Assembly (NCBI GenBank): GCA_028279685.1
Contig: JANQNG010000065.1
Span: 39,877 to 103,876, forward strand
Origin: Candidatus Nanoarchaeia archaeon
GTDB taxonomy: Archaea > Nanobdellota > Nanobdellia > Woesearchaeales > SKIA01
Length of the DNA: 64,000 nt
Direction: 5' to 3'
The notes under the pieces were generated by a model that saw only the letters and a program-made list of their open reading frames with translations, searched no databases and was not told where the DNA came from. Below are positions 51,872 to 60,393 of this stretch, piece after piece. A program made the position numbers and the translations under genes. Position 1 is the stretch's first letter, and every line of letters begins with the position of its first letter.

Positions 51872-53267
51872 AATGCAGGTGAATATAGCATTGGTGATTA
51901 TGCTAGTGATATTGCTCTCAGCATCGACGCTTGCCTTTGGTGTTACGCCTGCAAGAAAAATACTTGAATACGACGAGGGTCTTAAAGCAGAATACCAAGT
52001 GAAAGTGATTAATAAGGAAGGAGGAGATTTCAAAGTGAGTGCTTATGCTGAAGGCCCATTAGCAGAATATATTAGCTTTGACAAACAGATTGTTGATATC
52101 TTAGATGAACAATTAGAAGTTCCTATAACAGTCTCTGTCAATATCCCTGATGGTGTTGATCTTGTTGGTATGCAAAAATCCAACGTTGTTTTAGCGCAGA
52201 TGCCAATCGGTGTTGATAGCTCTAAGACAGTTTCTACATTCTTAGCAGCAGCATCCGAAGTGCAGGTGAACTTTCCTTATCCTGGAAGGTATTTTGATGC
52301 GAGAGTGTATATTTCAGAATCACAAGTAGGAGAGCCCGTACATATAACGATTGCAGGTATTAATCTTGGTATGCGAGATATAACTTCATTGTCTGCAAAT
52401 ATTCAGATATTAGGACCGACGAATGAAGTGCTTGCAGATCTTAAAACGAATAGTGTGAGTGTACCATCGGGCCAAGAAGGAAGATTAGATATTCATTGGC
52501 ATGATGCACAACACGCAGGTATTTATATGGCAAAAATAACCATAGAATATGATGGTAAAGAGAAGATTATTGAAAAAATATTTGATGTAGGTAATATTTT
52601 TATTCTTATCAGGGACATGGTTGTCGAGAGGTTCAAATTAGGTGAGATTGCCAAGCTTGAATTCTTCCTTGAGAGTAAATGGAATAAAAGAATTCAGAAT
52701 GTATTTGGTGATGTGAGTATTTTCGACAAGTACGGCAATAAAGTTACAAGATTTAGAACATCGTCGGCGTATCTTGATCCTATGGCAAAGGAAATATTGC
52801 CAGGATTCTGGGATACAACAGGAGTCAATGTAGGAGAATATGATATTAATATTGATTTGCTGTATGAGGGTAAGAAAACATCGAAGTTGTTCGAAACGGT
52901 TGTTTCTGTGGATTCAATCAGGAAGAAAGAAGATATTTTGACAGGTAATGTGGTGTATAAAACGAGAGATGGGGTGAAGATTGATCCGATTATTATGTTG
53001 GTGATTGGATTGATTGCGATTAATATTGTGTTCTTCTTTTATGTGAGAACACGCTTAGGACCAGGCAAACCTCCACAACAACAGTATCCTCCTCAGCAAT
53101 ACACACAGCAGCAATGGCAGCAGCAGTATGGACAACAAATGCCTCCACCACAATATCAGCAACAGAATCCTCCACAGCAAACCCCTCCTCAATACCAACA
53201 GCAACAAGCACAACAGAATCAACAACAACCTCAGAATTATCAACAGCAGTATCCTCCGCAGCAATGA
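51858..53267 (+). CDS. Membrane-anchored surface protein with Gln/Pro-rich cytoplasmic tail
   Basis: A 469-residue protein with a signal peptide (VNIALVIMLVILLSASTLAFG), several Ig-like beta domains (residues about 30-360), a C-terminal membrane helix (DPIIMLVIGLIAINIVFFFYV, about 373-393) and a 65-residue cytoplasmic tail of Gln, Pro and Tyr (repeats like YPPQQY). The opening after the signal peptide, GVTPARKILEYDEGLKAEYQ, is, from memory, typical of a family of archaeal surface proteins. Starts at 51858 or the internal ATG at 51873 are both possible. It overlaps HTH2 and closes the operon, so it is a probable partner of the giant protein. Confidence 0.82.
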   Translation: MKKTRMQVNIALVIMLVILLSASTLAFGVTPARKILEYDEGLKAEYQVKVINKEGGDFKVSAYAEGPLAEYISFDKQIVDILDEQLEVPITVSVNIPDGVDLVGMQKSNVVLAQMPIGVDSSKTVSTFLAAASEVQVNFPYPGRYFDARVYISESQVGEPVHITIAGINLGMRDITSLSANIQILGPTNEVLADLKTNSVSVPSGQEGRLDIHWHDAQHAGIYMAKITIEYDGKEKIIEKIFDVGNIFILIRDMVVERFKLGEIAKLEFFLESKWNKRIQNVFGDVSIFDKYGNKVTRFRTSSAYLDPMAKEILPGFWDTTGVNVGEYDINIDLLYEGKKTSKLFETVVSVDSIRKKEDILTGNVVYKTRDGVKIDPIIMLVIGLIAINIVFFFYVRTRLGPGKPPQQQYPPQQYTQQQWQQQYGQQMPPPQYQQQNPPQQTPPQYQQQQAQQNQQQPQNYQQQYPPQQ

Positions 53268-53274
53268 TGGAAAT

Positions 53275-53595
53275 TCAAACTTTTAATCTTAATGTATTAT
53301 TTCTCTTCCTTAAATCTTTCATCATTAATGCGTTATCTATTTGAATAAGTTTTTTCACAACAATATTTTTCTTGTTTAATTTGTATAATTTTGATTTGCC
53401 TATGGTTCTTGTATAAATAACCATTCGATTCCTTACAAGATTGTCCCATATTCGATATAATGTGGCTCTACCCATGCCTGTATTTCTTGATAGATCGCTG
53501 ATAGAGAAATCTAAGTCTCTTTCTGTAAGCAAGTAATCTAATACTCTGGTTGTTGCTGAATCTCCTATGCATTCTATGAATAATGATTGTTTCAT
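53275..53595 (-). CDS. Winged-helix transcriptional regulator
   Basis: A 106-residue protein starting MKQSLFIECIGDSATTRVLD. The winged helix is formed by FSISDLSRNTGMGRATLYRI and the following helix WDNLVRNRMVIYTRTIGKSKL. This type is common as a short MarR/ArsR-like regulator in small archaea. The start 53595 fits a TTTAAATAT box about 27 nt upstream; the longer frame would run through the promoter. It is convergent with the surface operon, 7 nt from its end, and its wing (IGKSKLYKLNKKNIV) resembles that of the divergent MNT-fusion protein. Confidence 0.82.
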   Translation of the reverse strand: MKQSLFIECIGDSATTRVLDYLLTERDLDFSISDLSRNTGMGRATLYRIWDNLVRNRMVIYTRTIGKSKLYKLNKKNIVVKKLIQIDNALMMKDLRKRNNTLRLKV

Positions 53596-53752
53596 ACTAT
53601 GTGATAAACATAGCAAATATTTAAATGTTTCGATTTCGATACATTATTGTTTTATTTATGAGACATTAGCACTGGACATCTCCAAGTGGGATATTAATAA
53701 CTCAGAATATTTTTATACACGCTATAACTTGATTCAAACTGTTTAAAAATAA

Positions 53753-53809
53753 TTGTTCCATAAATAGAACAACATCTTATGATAAACTATTTAAAGGAAC
53801 AAATGTTCC
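53753..53809. promoter_or_regulatory. Two GAACA/TGTTC inverted repeats at the HEPN-MNT promoter
   Basis: GGAACAAATGTTCC (53796-53809) is a near-perfect palindrome just upstream of the ATG at 53819 and after CTATTTAAAG, thus on the transcription start. TTGTTCCATAAATAGAACAA (53753-53772) contains the same arms with a longer spacer, upstream of the TATA box. The winged helix fused to the MNT protein is the obvious candidate binder. The remaining 53596-53752 gap shows only AT-rich sequence with no clear gene. Confidence 0.6.
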
Positions 53810-53818
53810 ATACATGAT

Positions 53819-54367
53819 ATGTTGGAAAAATATGCTCTATTTAAGGTTTTCATATATCTCAGGAACACTAAACACGAAGAATCTGTTAGATCGCTTTCTA
53901 GAAAAGCGGACGTTGGCGTTGCAACATCAAAGCGATGCTTAGACTATCTATTTGAGAAGAACATAGTAAAAAGAAAAGTTATTGGAAAGACACATCAATA
54001 CAAGCTCAACACAGAAAATGTTGTAACAAGGCAATTCAAAATAAGTATGTCTCTCTCTGAAATTACAGATGCTAAGATCGTAGAAGAGATTACTTCAAAA
54101 TTCAGCACGATTTATGCTATCATTCTCTATGGCTCTGTTGCAAAAGGAACAGATGCAGCAAACAGCGATATAGATATCTTAATTATTTCCGGAAAAGACC
54201 AGAAGATTTCCCAGATAAAAGCAGAAAAGTATTTGAAGAGAGAAGTTTCTATCATTGTACGCTCCTATGAAGCATGGAGAAGAATAGCAAAGAAAGACAA
54301 AGCATTCTATGATGCTATTATAACAGAAGGTATTGTTCTTCATGGGGAGTTGCCAATGGTGAAATAA
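53819..54367 (+). CDS. Winged-helix / minimal nucleotidyltransferase (MNT) fusion
   Basis: A 182-residue protein with two domains. Residues 1-65 are a winged helix (SVRSLSRKADVGVATSKRCLD; wing KVIGKTHQYKL). Residues 80-182 are an MNT nucleotidyltransferase with AIILYGSVAKGTDAANSDID followed by ILII, the intact GSx10DxD catalytic signature. MNT proteins act as antitoxins of HEPN toxins, by nucleotide addition in known cases. Here the DNA-binding head would add transcriptional control. The next gene encodes the HEPN partner with a 1-nt overlap (TAATG). The start lies about 28 nt after TATTTAAAG, so it is leaderless. Confidence 0.87.
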   Translation: MLEKYALFKVFIYLRNTKHEESVRSLSRKADVGVATSKRCLDYLFEKNIVKRKVIGKTHQYKLNTENVVTRQFKISMSLSEITDAKIVEEITSKFSTIYAIILYGSVAKGTDAANSDIDILIISGKDQKISQIKAEKYLKREVSIIVRSYEAWRRIAKKDKAFYDAIITEGIVLHGELPMVK

Positions 54368-54786
54368 TGAACATACAAGATTGTCTGGAAAAGGGATTAT
54401 TGCGAAAAGATGTTCCTGATAAAGACAAAGCTAAAAAATCAATAGAGATTGCGGAGAATAAATTAGAACGAGCAAAAAAACTGCTTGGCGCTCATATGCT
54501 TGAGGAAACATTGGTGATTCTTTATTCTTCTATATTCCATGCGGCAAGATCATTGCTGTTTAATAAGGGATTCATAGAAAAAAGCCATTATGCGCTCTAT
54601 ATCTTCATAAAAGAGAACTATGGTGGAAAAATAGAGAAGCGATTTATTGCTGAATTGAATATTCTTCGTCTTGAACGCCACGAGATAAACTATGGATTAG
54701 AAAAACAAGAGATTGAGAAAGAGAGTCTCAAGGAAAGAATTAAGATTGCAGAAGAGTTTATTGATGTTGTGAAGAGATTGCGATGA
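54367..54786 (+). CDS. HEPN-domain toxin-type protein
   Basis: A 139-residue all-helical protein. The pattern ARSLLFNKGFIEKSHYALY, then GKIEKRFIAELNILRLERHE ending INYGLE, fits the HEPN fold of nucleotidyltransferase partners, with conserved Arg/His in LRLERHEINY near residue 115. Some HEPN proteins of this type are RNases; others are only MNT partners. Coupled translation with the upstream MNT gene (TAATG) supports a HEPN-MNT pair. No further gene follows on this strand. Confidence 0.83.
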   Translation: MNIQDCLEKGLLRKDVPDKDKAKKSIEIAENKLERAKKLLGAHMLEETLVILYSSIFHAARSLLFNKGFIEKSHYALYIFIKENYGGKIEKRFIAELNILRLERHEINYGLEKQEIEKESLKERIKIAEEFIDVVKRLR

Positions 54787-54815
54787 TAAGAAATTATAAA
54801 ATATCTTGAAAATGA

Positions 54816-56447
54816 TTATTGCTTGTGTGAAACCTTTATTTCCATAGGATTGTATCCTTCTGAGTGTAGGTCTATGCTGAATCCTTCTGGCAATAGTTTG
54901 TTCTGTCTTAATAAAATATCATCAACGCTTGGCATGCCATGTCCATCGTATACAAAAACTCCTGGTTCTGGTTCGTATAATAATCCTTTCACTGCTTCAT
55001 CTGAAATATCTCTGGAATTTTTACTCATCTTTTCTAATTGTGCTACATCGTCAGGAAAGATATATTCAGTAACTCCTTGTCCATGCACTATGAATGCTCT
55101 CATAGTGATGTGCCTTTTGGCATCTTTCATGTAAGATGCTAAAATACCATAATCTCCTCTGCTTGGAATTGCAGATGTGTATTTTGTCATAATCTTCCTT
55201 AATGATTCTTGTGGTATTGATTTTCTTCCTGGGCTGATCATAATCTCTAACTCTTCACCGTGTACGTGGAAGAACCAAGGATTCTTGCTTAATCTTGAGA
55301 CTTCATATGGTGCTATATTATGCCTTATTCTTCCTCGACTGATCTCCAGCACACCACCCATCGAATACCATATTTCAGTTTCAGGCGCATATATCCAGTG
55401 CCCTTCTCCAACTTCATCCCAGTTTTTTAAGCTGTTGGCTCTTGCGATTTTTTCCAGATCTCTCATTCCTTCATTCAGGCTTCTTTGTATTCTATAAGGA
55501 ACAGTAGATAATTCTAGTTTTCCTTTTTTCTCTGTGAAATATTTTGTTGGCTCTCTATCAAGACCTGTTTGCGGAATTTTCTGTATATGTTCCAAAACTT
55601 TTTTAAGAGGTGATTTTTCATTCTTGTTATCGACTATTGTTTGGAGTAATTCATTTACAGTTATATCATGAAGTGTTGTTGAAAAGGCAACCATTTCTTG
55701 AAATATTTTATAATCTTGTTGCTGGAAATAAGGATTTTTTCCTCCAAGTACATTGAACGTTTCTACGACCAGTTCAGGATCAACATTTGCAAACATCAGA
55801 GTTTTCAAAGCATCATTAAAGCTCATGATAGGATATCCTGCTATTGAACTTTCTTCAGGAAGTCTTCTTAGAAGCCTAAGACTTTGTTCTACATTCAAAC
55901 CTATTCTTGTTGCGTTTCCAAAGGAATAGAGATTGCCTGATATTATGCTTTCATCAGAACTCACTGTTATTATTTCTTCAATTTTTTTGACTTCTGTTGC
56001 TAGGTTCAATCCCGTTTCTGTTGCGCAATCAAATGCTCTTCCCAATAACATTATGTCTTTGTATTCTTCTGAAATCTCAGGGTATTTTATTGATTTCAGT
56101 AAATGGATCAGAAGATCATTGGATTGTTCGTAGCTTAGCCCTGATTTCTGTGCTGCTGTGAAGTATTTAGGCAATTTCCTTAATGATTCCCTTAGATTAT
56201 AATAGTACACAACATTTTTATTCCTGTCTTCATCTATAACAGTTACTTTCCCTCCTCTGAAAGGTTCCTGTGCTTTTAAGAATCTGTCAAAGTCTTTATC
56301 ATACATTATTTCTAAAGAGTTTCTGGTCAGCATTAGCAGTTCCATATCTAGGCCTTTAGTAAGATTGTTTTCAGCTATTATCGATCTGGTTATCTGCCCT
56401 ATGTCTTGCTTATCTACTCCTTCATCTCTTGTTGTTATTTCATTCAT
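54816..56447 (-). CDS. Hypothetical 543-aa protein with possible JAB-like C-terminal domain
   Basis: Not firmly recognised. The N-terminal 330 residues are helical, with repeats resembling each other (LNLATEVKKIEEIITVSSDE; LNVEQSLRLLRRLPEESSIA) that recall HEAT/ARM-like solenoids. The C-terminal part has FFHVHGEELEIMISPG, then AIPSRGDYGILASYM and FIVHGQGVTEYIFP. The HxH, PSxxD order resembles JAB/MPN metalloprotease folds, but the spacing is longer than usual and the glutamate is not identified, so this is only a suggestion. CTTAAATAATT about 27 nt upstream fits a leaderless start at 56447. Confidence 0.7.
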   Translation of the reverse strand: MNEITTRDEGVDKQDIGQITRSIIAENNLTKGLDMELLMLTRNSLEIMYDKDFDRFLKAQEPFRGGKVTVIDEDRNKNVVYYYNLRESLRKLPKYFTAAQKSGLSYEQSNDLLIHLLKSIKYPEISEEYKDIMLLGRAFDCATETGLNLATEVKKIEEIITVSSDESIISGNLYSFGNATRIGLNVEQSLRLLRRLPEESSIAGYPIMSFNDALKTLMFANVDPELVVETFNVLGGKNPYFQQQDYKIFQEMVAFSTTLHDITVNELLQTIVDNKNEKSPLKKVLEHIQKIPQTGLDREPTKYFTEKKGKLELSTVPYRIQRSLNEGMRDLEKIARANSLKNWDEVGEGHWIYAPETEIWYSMGGVLEISRGRIRHNIAPYEVSRLSKNPWFFHVHGEELEIMISPGRKSIPQESLRKIMTKYTSAIPSRGDYGILASYMKDAKRHITMRAFIVHGQGVTEYIFPDDVAQLEKMSKNSRDISDEAVKGLLYEPEPGVFVYDGHGMPSVDDILLRQNKLLPEGFSIDLHSEGYNPMEIKVSHKQ

Positions 56448-56507
56448 GAATGACAGAAATCCGAGAAATTATTTAAGCTTATTCTTCAGCAATAGCTTTC
56501 TTAACGA

Positions 56508-56525
56508 CAAAAAACAAGTTTTTTG
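56508..56525 (-). terminator. Tight inverted repeat between small gene and 543-aa gene
   Basis: CAAAAAAC-AA-GTTTTTTG has 8-bp perfect arms. It follows the stop of the 43-residue gene by about 11 nt on the minus strand and ends in T-rich sequence, so it may terminate that transcript. The loop is short, so cruciform or operator roles are possible too. Confidence 0.4.
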
Positions 56526-56535
56526 AGCTAAAAAT

Positions 56536-56667
56536 TCACTCTTGACAGATTGAATTTTTAATGTCTTCGATAGTCAATGCTTCAACGGTAGAAAAACGTC
56601 TTAATACTTTTCCTGGCTTAACTTTCGGCTTTAGTTTCTGTATCTGTTGTTCAAGATATCGTTCCAT
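56536..56667 (-). CDS. Very small protein, 43 aa
   Basis: A short frame starting MERYLEQQIQKLKPKVKPGK and ending with KNSICQE. The composition (amphipathic helix, then basic, then acidic end) looks protein-like, and AGAGGG lies 6-10 nt upstream of the ATG. It follows the 37-residue gene and its terminator by a short gap. No family recognised. It could be co-transcribed by read-through or be a small regulatory protein. The long plus-strand frame covering this area is less convincing. Confidence 0.45.
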   Translation of the reverse strand: MERYLEQQIQKLKPKVKPGKVLRRFSTVEALTIEDIKNSICQE

Positions 56668-56688
56668 GTTGTTCCCTCTTTTAAGAAT

Positions 56689-56739
56689 AAAAAAAAGAGA
56701 CCTATATTACAGACCGTCTCTTCGTTCTCATATAGGTCT
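56689..56739 (-). terminator. Hairpin plus T-run at the end of the 37-aa gene
   Basis: On the minus strand AGACCTATAT (56739-56730) pairs perfectly with ATATAGGTCT (56707-56698) over 10 bp, followed by CTCTTTTTTTT. The stop codon of the 37-residue gene (56704-56702) lies within the second arm, so the hairpin overlaps the coding end. This is a strong intrinsic-type terminator. Confidence 0.65.
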
Positions 56740-56815
56740 TACCATCCCGTTTCTCAATCTGGGTATGCACCACTTTGTTTCCTGTTTGTTTGTATACGTT
56801 CACTTGCATATCCAT
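56702..56815 (-). CDS. Very small basic protein, 37 aa
   Basis: The frame MDMQVNVYKQTGNKVVHTQI continues with EKRDGKTYMRTKRRSVI and stops at TAG inside a terminator hairpin. The alternation of strands and basic residues looks like a real small protein. It has a structured leader with two perfect hairpins and a TATA-like CTTATAAAG about 95 nt upstream (56908-56916). GGGGG touches the ATG, so the ribosome-binding site is unusual. No family recognised. Confidence 0.5.
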   Translation of the reverse strand: MDMQVNVYKQTGNKVVHTQIEKRDGKTYMRTKRRSVI

Positions 56816-56831
56816 CCCCCGAAAGGTTGTT

Positions 56832-56872
56832 GCAGATGTTTCATCTGCAGCTCAAATTGCCCAAGCAATTTG
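56832..56872 (-). promoter_or_regulatory. Structured 5' leader with two perfect hairpins
   Basis: Reading the minus strand, CAAATTGC-TTGG-GCAATTTG (56872-56853, 8-bp stem) is followed 4 nt later by GCAGATG-AAA-CATCTGC (56848-56832, 7-bp stem). They lie between the TATA-like box at 56908-56916 and the ATG at 56815, in an expected leader of about 70 nt. Two clean stems side by side suggest a regulatory leader or a small RNA. From 56873 to 57046 only promoters (this one and that of the gene at 57047) are visible. Confidence 0.55.
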
Positions 56873-57046
56873 TTGGCCTTGTTCTTTTTTTGTCAATCGG
56901 GTTTGTTCTTTATAAGCTTATGGCTTGGTTTTCATAACAAAGCAATACTAATATACTTTTTTCTGATACTTTCGGATTCAACGAAACCTCGACGGAATTA
57001 TTGTGAATATGGAAAAGAATTTAAATGATTACTTCTGAAATGTATT

Positions 57047-57544
57047 ATGCAAATATTAGACGAAAGAACGCTTACAACAATTATTGAGGCAAGAACTCCT
57101 AGTGAAGTTCCTGATGTATCATTATCTGGCACAGAAGTTATTGAGTTAATCAAAACCACAGAGCAATGGCCTGCCAGAGCAGATGGCGTAAAAATAGAAG
57201 AAAATCTTATTCCTGCATTCATAGATGTTGAAAATGCATATTCCGCAAGACAAGTATATGCAATGTTCAGAGTTTACTCAGAGCTGATTTATGCTTTGGA
57301 TAGATTTGCTGCTGCAGGAACTGCTGTTCATAACCCTATGATGGAAGCATGTAGATATGTTAAAGAAGTGAAGAGAGTTACTGAGCTGCTTCCTCCAGAA
57401 TTCAAAAAATATCGTTCCCAAGCATTTGCAAGTCTTGAAGAATGGTCTAAGTATATTACTAATTGGGATGAAATGAATTGGATCTGGGAAGCGATGGGAA
57501 ATGGATTTGCTAAAGGACAGCAATCTTCTTTTCAAACAAGATAA
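57047..57544 (+). CDS. Hypothetical helical protein, 165 aa
   Basis: Not recognised. A soluble, mostly helical protein without signal peptide. It starts MQILDERTLTTIIEARTPSE and contains ENAYSARQVYAMFRVYSELI and a Trp-rich end (NWDEMNWIWEAMG). GAATTTAAATG about 26 nt upstream gives a good leaderless start. A T-run (TTTTTTTTT at about 57553) follows the stop as a terminator. It is alone on this strand between unrelated minus-strand genes, suggesting an accessory gene. Confidence 0.78.
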   Translation: MQILDERTLTTIIEARTPSEVPDVSLSGTEVIELIKTTEQWPARADGVKIEENLIPAFIDVENAYSARQVYAMFRVYSELIYALDRFAAAGTAVHNPMMEACRYVKEVKRVTELLPPEFKKYRSQAFASLEEWSKYITNWDEMNWIWEAMGNGFAKGQQSSFQTR

Positions 57545-57640
57545 TACATTAATTTTTTTTTTCTTCAAGTTACCTCTTTAGTCATAGACGAAGTACAATA
57601 TGATACCTTCTATAGATTATTAGAAAAGAAATGAGTTATA

Positions 57641-58144
57641 TTATGCTGCTGTGGCCATTAGATTTTCTTTTTTTGTATTAATTAGGGCCTTTAATTCTTT
57701 TATTTTTGTTCTAAATAATTCATTTTGAGTTTTAAGACTGCGCATGTTCAATTTAGAAGCAAGATCTTGTGAACCATTTTTTTCTAAATAATCTTTATTT
57801 TTATTTTCAAAATAATTTTTAAGAATGGCGAGAGCATCTTTACAAGCATTACTCATAGCAACTAAAGGAGCAATAGTTTCATCTATTTCAGAAATATTTT
57901 GTTTACTATGTTTTTTTAATTCTTGTAAAGCATTCAAACATTCACTTAAATGATTATTGCATTTTTCATAGGTTTTTTTCTTAGTTAAAGCATGTACTGT
58001 CCATCCTTGAAAAGATTGGTCTTCATTATCCCAAAATTCCCTTAAATATTTAGTAAATGCGAATTCATATTTTGTTTCCACCGCATCTAATATTTGTTCT
58101 TGGATGTTTCTTGTTTCTCTTTTAAAAAGGTTGAATACTTTCAT
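57641..58144 (-). CDS. Hypothetical coiled-coil protein, 167 aa
   Basis: Not recognised. The sequence is helical and Lys/Glu/Asn-rich, with likely coiled coil in the last 45 residues (LKTQNELFRTKIKELKALIN). A Trp-containing segment (EFWDNEDQSFQGWTVHALT) lies near residue 37. No membrane segment. CTTTATAAAC about 26 nt upstream fits a leaderless start, and a near-palindrome directly before the ATG suggests control by a repressor. Confidence 0.75.
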   Translation of the reverse strand: MKVFNLFKRETRNIQEQILDAVETKYEFAFTKYLREFWDNEDQSFQGWTVHALTKKKTYEKCNNHLSECLNALQELKKHSKQNISEIDETIAPLVAMSNACKDALAILKNYFENKNKDYLEKNGSQDLASKLNMRSLKTQNELFRTKIKELKALINTKKENLMATAA

Positions 58145-58163
58145 ATACTATCTAAGAGAGTAT
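58145..58163. promoter_or_regulatory. Near-palindromic operator at the start of the coiled-coil gene
   Basis: ATACTATCTAAGAGAGTAT is palindromic at 8 of 9 pairs around a central A. It lies between the TATA box and the start codon of the 57641-58144 gene and covers its expected transcription start, a typical repressor position. The 58197-58210 palindrome GAAATAATTATTTC lies further upstream. Confidence 0.45.
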
Positions 58164-58262
58164 ATGTTTATAAAGGTAATTAAAATAGTTTAAAAAGAAA
58201 TAATTATTTCTTTTCTACACTAAATTTAGAAAAAACTATTCTTTCGAGATCAACCAGAAAAG

Positions 58263-58289
58263 ATCTTCGTTATCGAAAATAACGTAGAT
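58263..58289 (-). terminator. Hairpin downstream of the GT-C gene
   Basis: CGTTAT-CGAAA-ATAACG forms a 6-bp stem that extends through one T-T mismatch with ATCT/AGAT. It lies 23-49 nt beyond the stop of the GT-C gene on the minus strand, followed by T-rich sequence. It probably ends that transcript. Confidence 0.5.
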
Positions 58290-58311
58290 GTTGAAATCAA
58301 ATAATTTTTTT

Positions 58312-60372
58312 TTATTTCAATTTCATCACAATAACTGCTTGGTTGCTAGGAGGCACAGGCACAAATAATCCGGAAGAGACTAATTCAGCTAATCGGTTAT
58401 TTGTTTCGTTGTCTCCATACAATTCTGCGCATCGGAAACTAAAGAGAAGATATTCATAACCATGTTTTTTCAATGTGCTCCATAAACCATTAGGAGTATC
58501 TGCGTAATAGTTTGTCCACAGGGCACCGTATTTTTCTCTGTTCTCAGTCATTTGATGCTTATTCCATCCCCACCTCGAGGTATCTGAATATGGCTGTTCG
58601 TACATAATCAATTCTTTATTCCAGCTTTCATAGATCATATCACTTGCAAGAATAGCTTCTTTATCAGTACAGGCATCAGCAATTTTTGTATTCTTCGGGA
58701 AAGTATTCATAATAGCCAAATATACTCCAAGTTCAGTATTAGGATCAAAAGGATCATAAGGATTTCCTCGGAATTTATGCTGCGGCCAGTTTGCAGTATT
58801 TACTTCATATTTTTTTGCTGCGGAAACAAAGATAATGCCTGCTAGTAAAATAATAACAACAATAACACTTATTGTTCGAAATAATCCTTTTTTTGGTTTG
58901 ATTGACCAAGAGATCTTCAATATGCTGAACAAAGCAATAGCGCAAAGCAAAGCAACGCCTATGCCAAATGTTGCCCAGAACCTGTTCGGTAATACTCGTA
59001 TAGGGAAATAATCTCCTAACACACCATATAAGCCATAGAAGAACCAAAGTAACGCTATAATAAGTACCTCTCGTTCAAAGAAAATTTTCTTCTTAAATTT
59101 CTTGAAAAATGACAATGCTAACAATCCTATAGACAGTAATAATCCTATGAATACTGTAATGCATATATAAGGACCCAATCCTTTTGGGTTATCTATCTTA
59201 TTGCTATGTGGTGGTGTGTTGGCCATGTGTGGTGCATACCAAAAATGTTGGAACTTAGGATAGATTACTTCATAATCATCAACAAAGTTCAGGAATTTCC
59301 TGTTTTCACCACCCATCCAAAGACCACTTTCGATGCTCCCTCCGCTATAAATAACCATTAAAGGACCCCAGAAAATTACAAATCCAAGAATGCCTCCTAT
59401 AAGCAGTGCAAAAAATAACCTCAGTAATACTTTGTCTTTGATCATTTTTTTTACGGGAGCAAGTCTTGACAAAAATACTCCTAGGAAATATAATCCAAGC
59501 AAGAATGTTGTCACTAATGCGGTTGATGGTTGCACCACGGTCATGCTTGCTGTGGTGATAGCTAAAGGAATGAACCACCTTTTATCATCCCTTAATCGTA
59601 CAGCACAGTATAATGCTACGAAGATGATAGTCATAGCATATGATTGTGCAAAGATGAAATGGCTTGAGAATGAAGGTAGTGCGGTGATTGCAAGAGCGCC
59701 TAAGACACCAATCCAGTTATGTTTTGTCAAGCGTTTGAAGAAAAAATATGCGAATAATGTGGAAAGTGAGACGAATAATGCGTTGAAAAACTTCAGAGTC
59801 CAGTTGATTGATTCAGGATGCACCTGGTGGAGCACACCAAGGAAAGTATCATAGAAAGGAGGATATGGTTCAAGATAATGATGAAGGCTCATACCTGAAA
59901 TCCAACCGACACCAGTTTCAGCAATCATTTTTGCACCAGCAGCGTGTTCATAAGGATCACCGTCTTCAAGGTAAGGAATGGTGAATGCTCCTGTGAACAT
60001 TGTTACGCAATGAAAAATGAAAAAGAGCACTACAAGAATAAATGCAACATCAATTTTTTTGGGAATGAGTGACATTAAATCAATTTTGATTTTTTTTCTT
60101 ATCGCATTAATTAATGAAAATATTGGGATGATCGATACAAGTATTAATACAACCCACCACCAGAGCACAGGAAGCCTAATTTGATGGAGTATCATCAGTA
60201 AAACAGGCATGCCAGCCATACCTAGTCCAAAGCGCATCACAAATTTTTCAATGATAGGATCTTTGCTGAAAAGATTCTTCTTGAACCATTTCAGCCTTGC
60301 AATAAGGTATTCAAGGGAAAATCCAAGTGCCCAAAGAATCCAGATGAAATACAGAAGCGCTAGGAATTCCAT
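58312..60372 (-). CDS. GT-C fold membrane glycosyltransferase, AglB/STT3-like
   Basis: A 686-residue protein with about 12 hydrophobic segments over residues 1-500 and a soluble C-terminal part outside the membrane. The first outer loop carries YLEDGDPYEHAAGAKMIAET, resembling the acidic DPYYH-type metal-binding loop of oligosaccharyltransferases and other GT-C enzymes that use lipid-linked sugars. The STT3 WWDYG motif is not seen; SRWGWNKHQM in the soluble domain is the nearest Trp-rich segment. It could be an N-glycosylation enzyme or a polyprenyl-phosphate sugar transferase. Its start lies 27 nt from the palindromic TATTTAAATAT box shared with the RNA-like element. Confidence 0.72.
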   Translation of the reverse strand: MEFLALLYFIWILWALGFSLEYLIARLKWFKKNLFSKDPIIEKFVMRFGLGMAGMPVLLMILHQIRLPVLWWWVVLILVSIIPIFSLINAIRKKIKIDLMSLIPKKIDVAFILVVLFFIFHCVTMFTGAFTIPYLEDGDPYEHAAGAKMIAETGVGWISGMSLHHYLEPYPPFYDTFLGVLHQVHPESINWTLKFFNALFVSLSTLFAYFFFKRLTKHNWIGVLGALAITALPSFSSHFIFAQSYAMTIIFVALYCAVRLRDDKRWFIPLAITTASMTVVQPSTALVTTFLLGLYFLGVFLSRLAPVKKMIKDKVLLRLFFALLIGGILGFVIFWGPLMVIYSGGSIESGLWMGGENRKFLNFVDDYEVIYPKFQHFWYAPHMANTPPHSNKIDNPKGLGPYICITVFIGLLLSIGLLALSFFKKFKKKIFFEREVLIIALLWFFYGLYGVLGDYFPIRVLPNRFWATFGIGVALLCAIALFSILKISWSIKPKKGLFRTISVIVVIILLAGIIFVSAAKKYEVNTANWPQHKFRGNPYDPFDPNTELGVYLAIMNTFPKNTKIADACTDKEAILASDMIYESWNKELIMYEQPYSDTSRWGWNKHQMTENREKYGALWTNYYADTPNGLWSTLKKHGYEYLLFSFRCAELYGDNETNNRLAELVSSGLFVPVPPSNQAVIVMKLK

Positions 60373-60393
60373 AGGAAAAGCCCATTGTGCGCC

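Noticed and set aside
56561..57028. 155-residue plus-strand open frame
   Set aside because: It has an odd composition (many Phe, Cys, Ser, Leu), no promoter or ribosome site, and crosses the hairpins, terminator and promoters of the minus-strand small genes.
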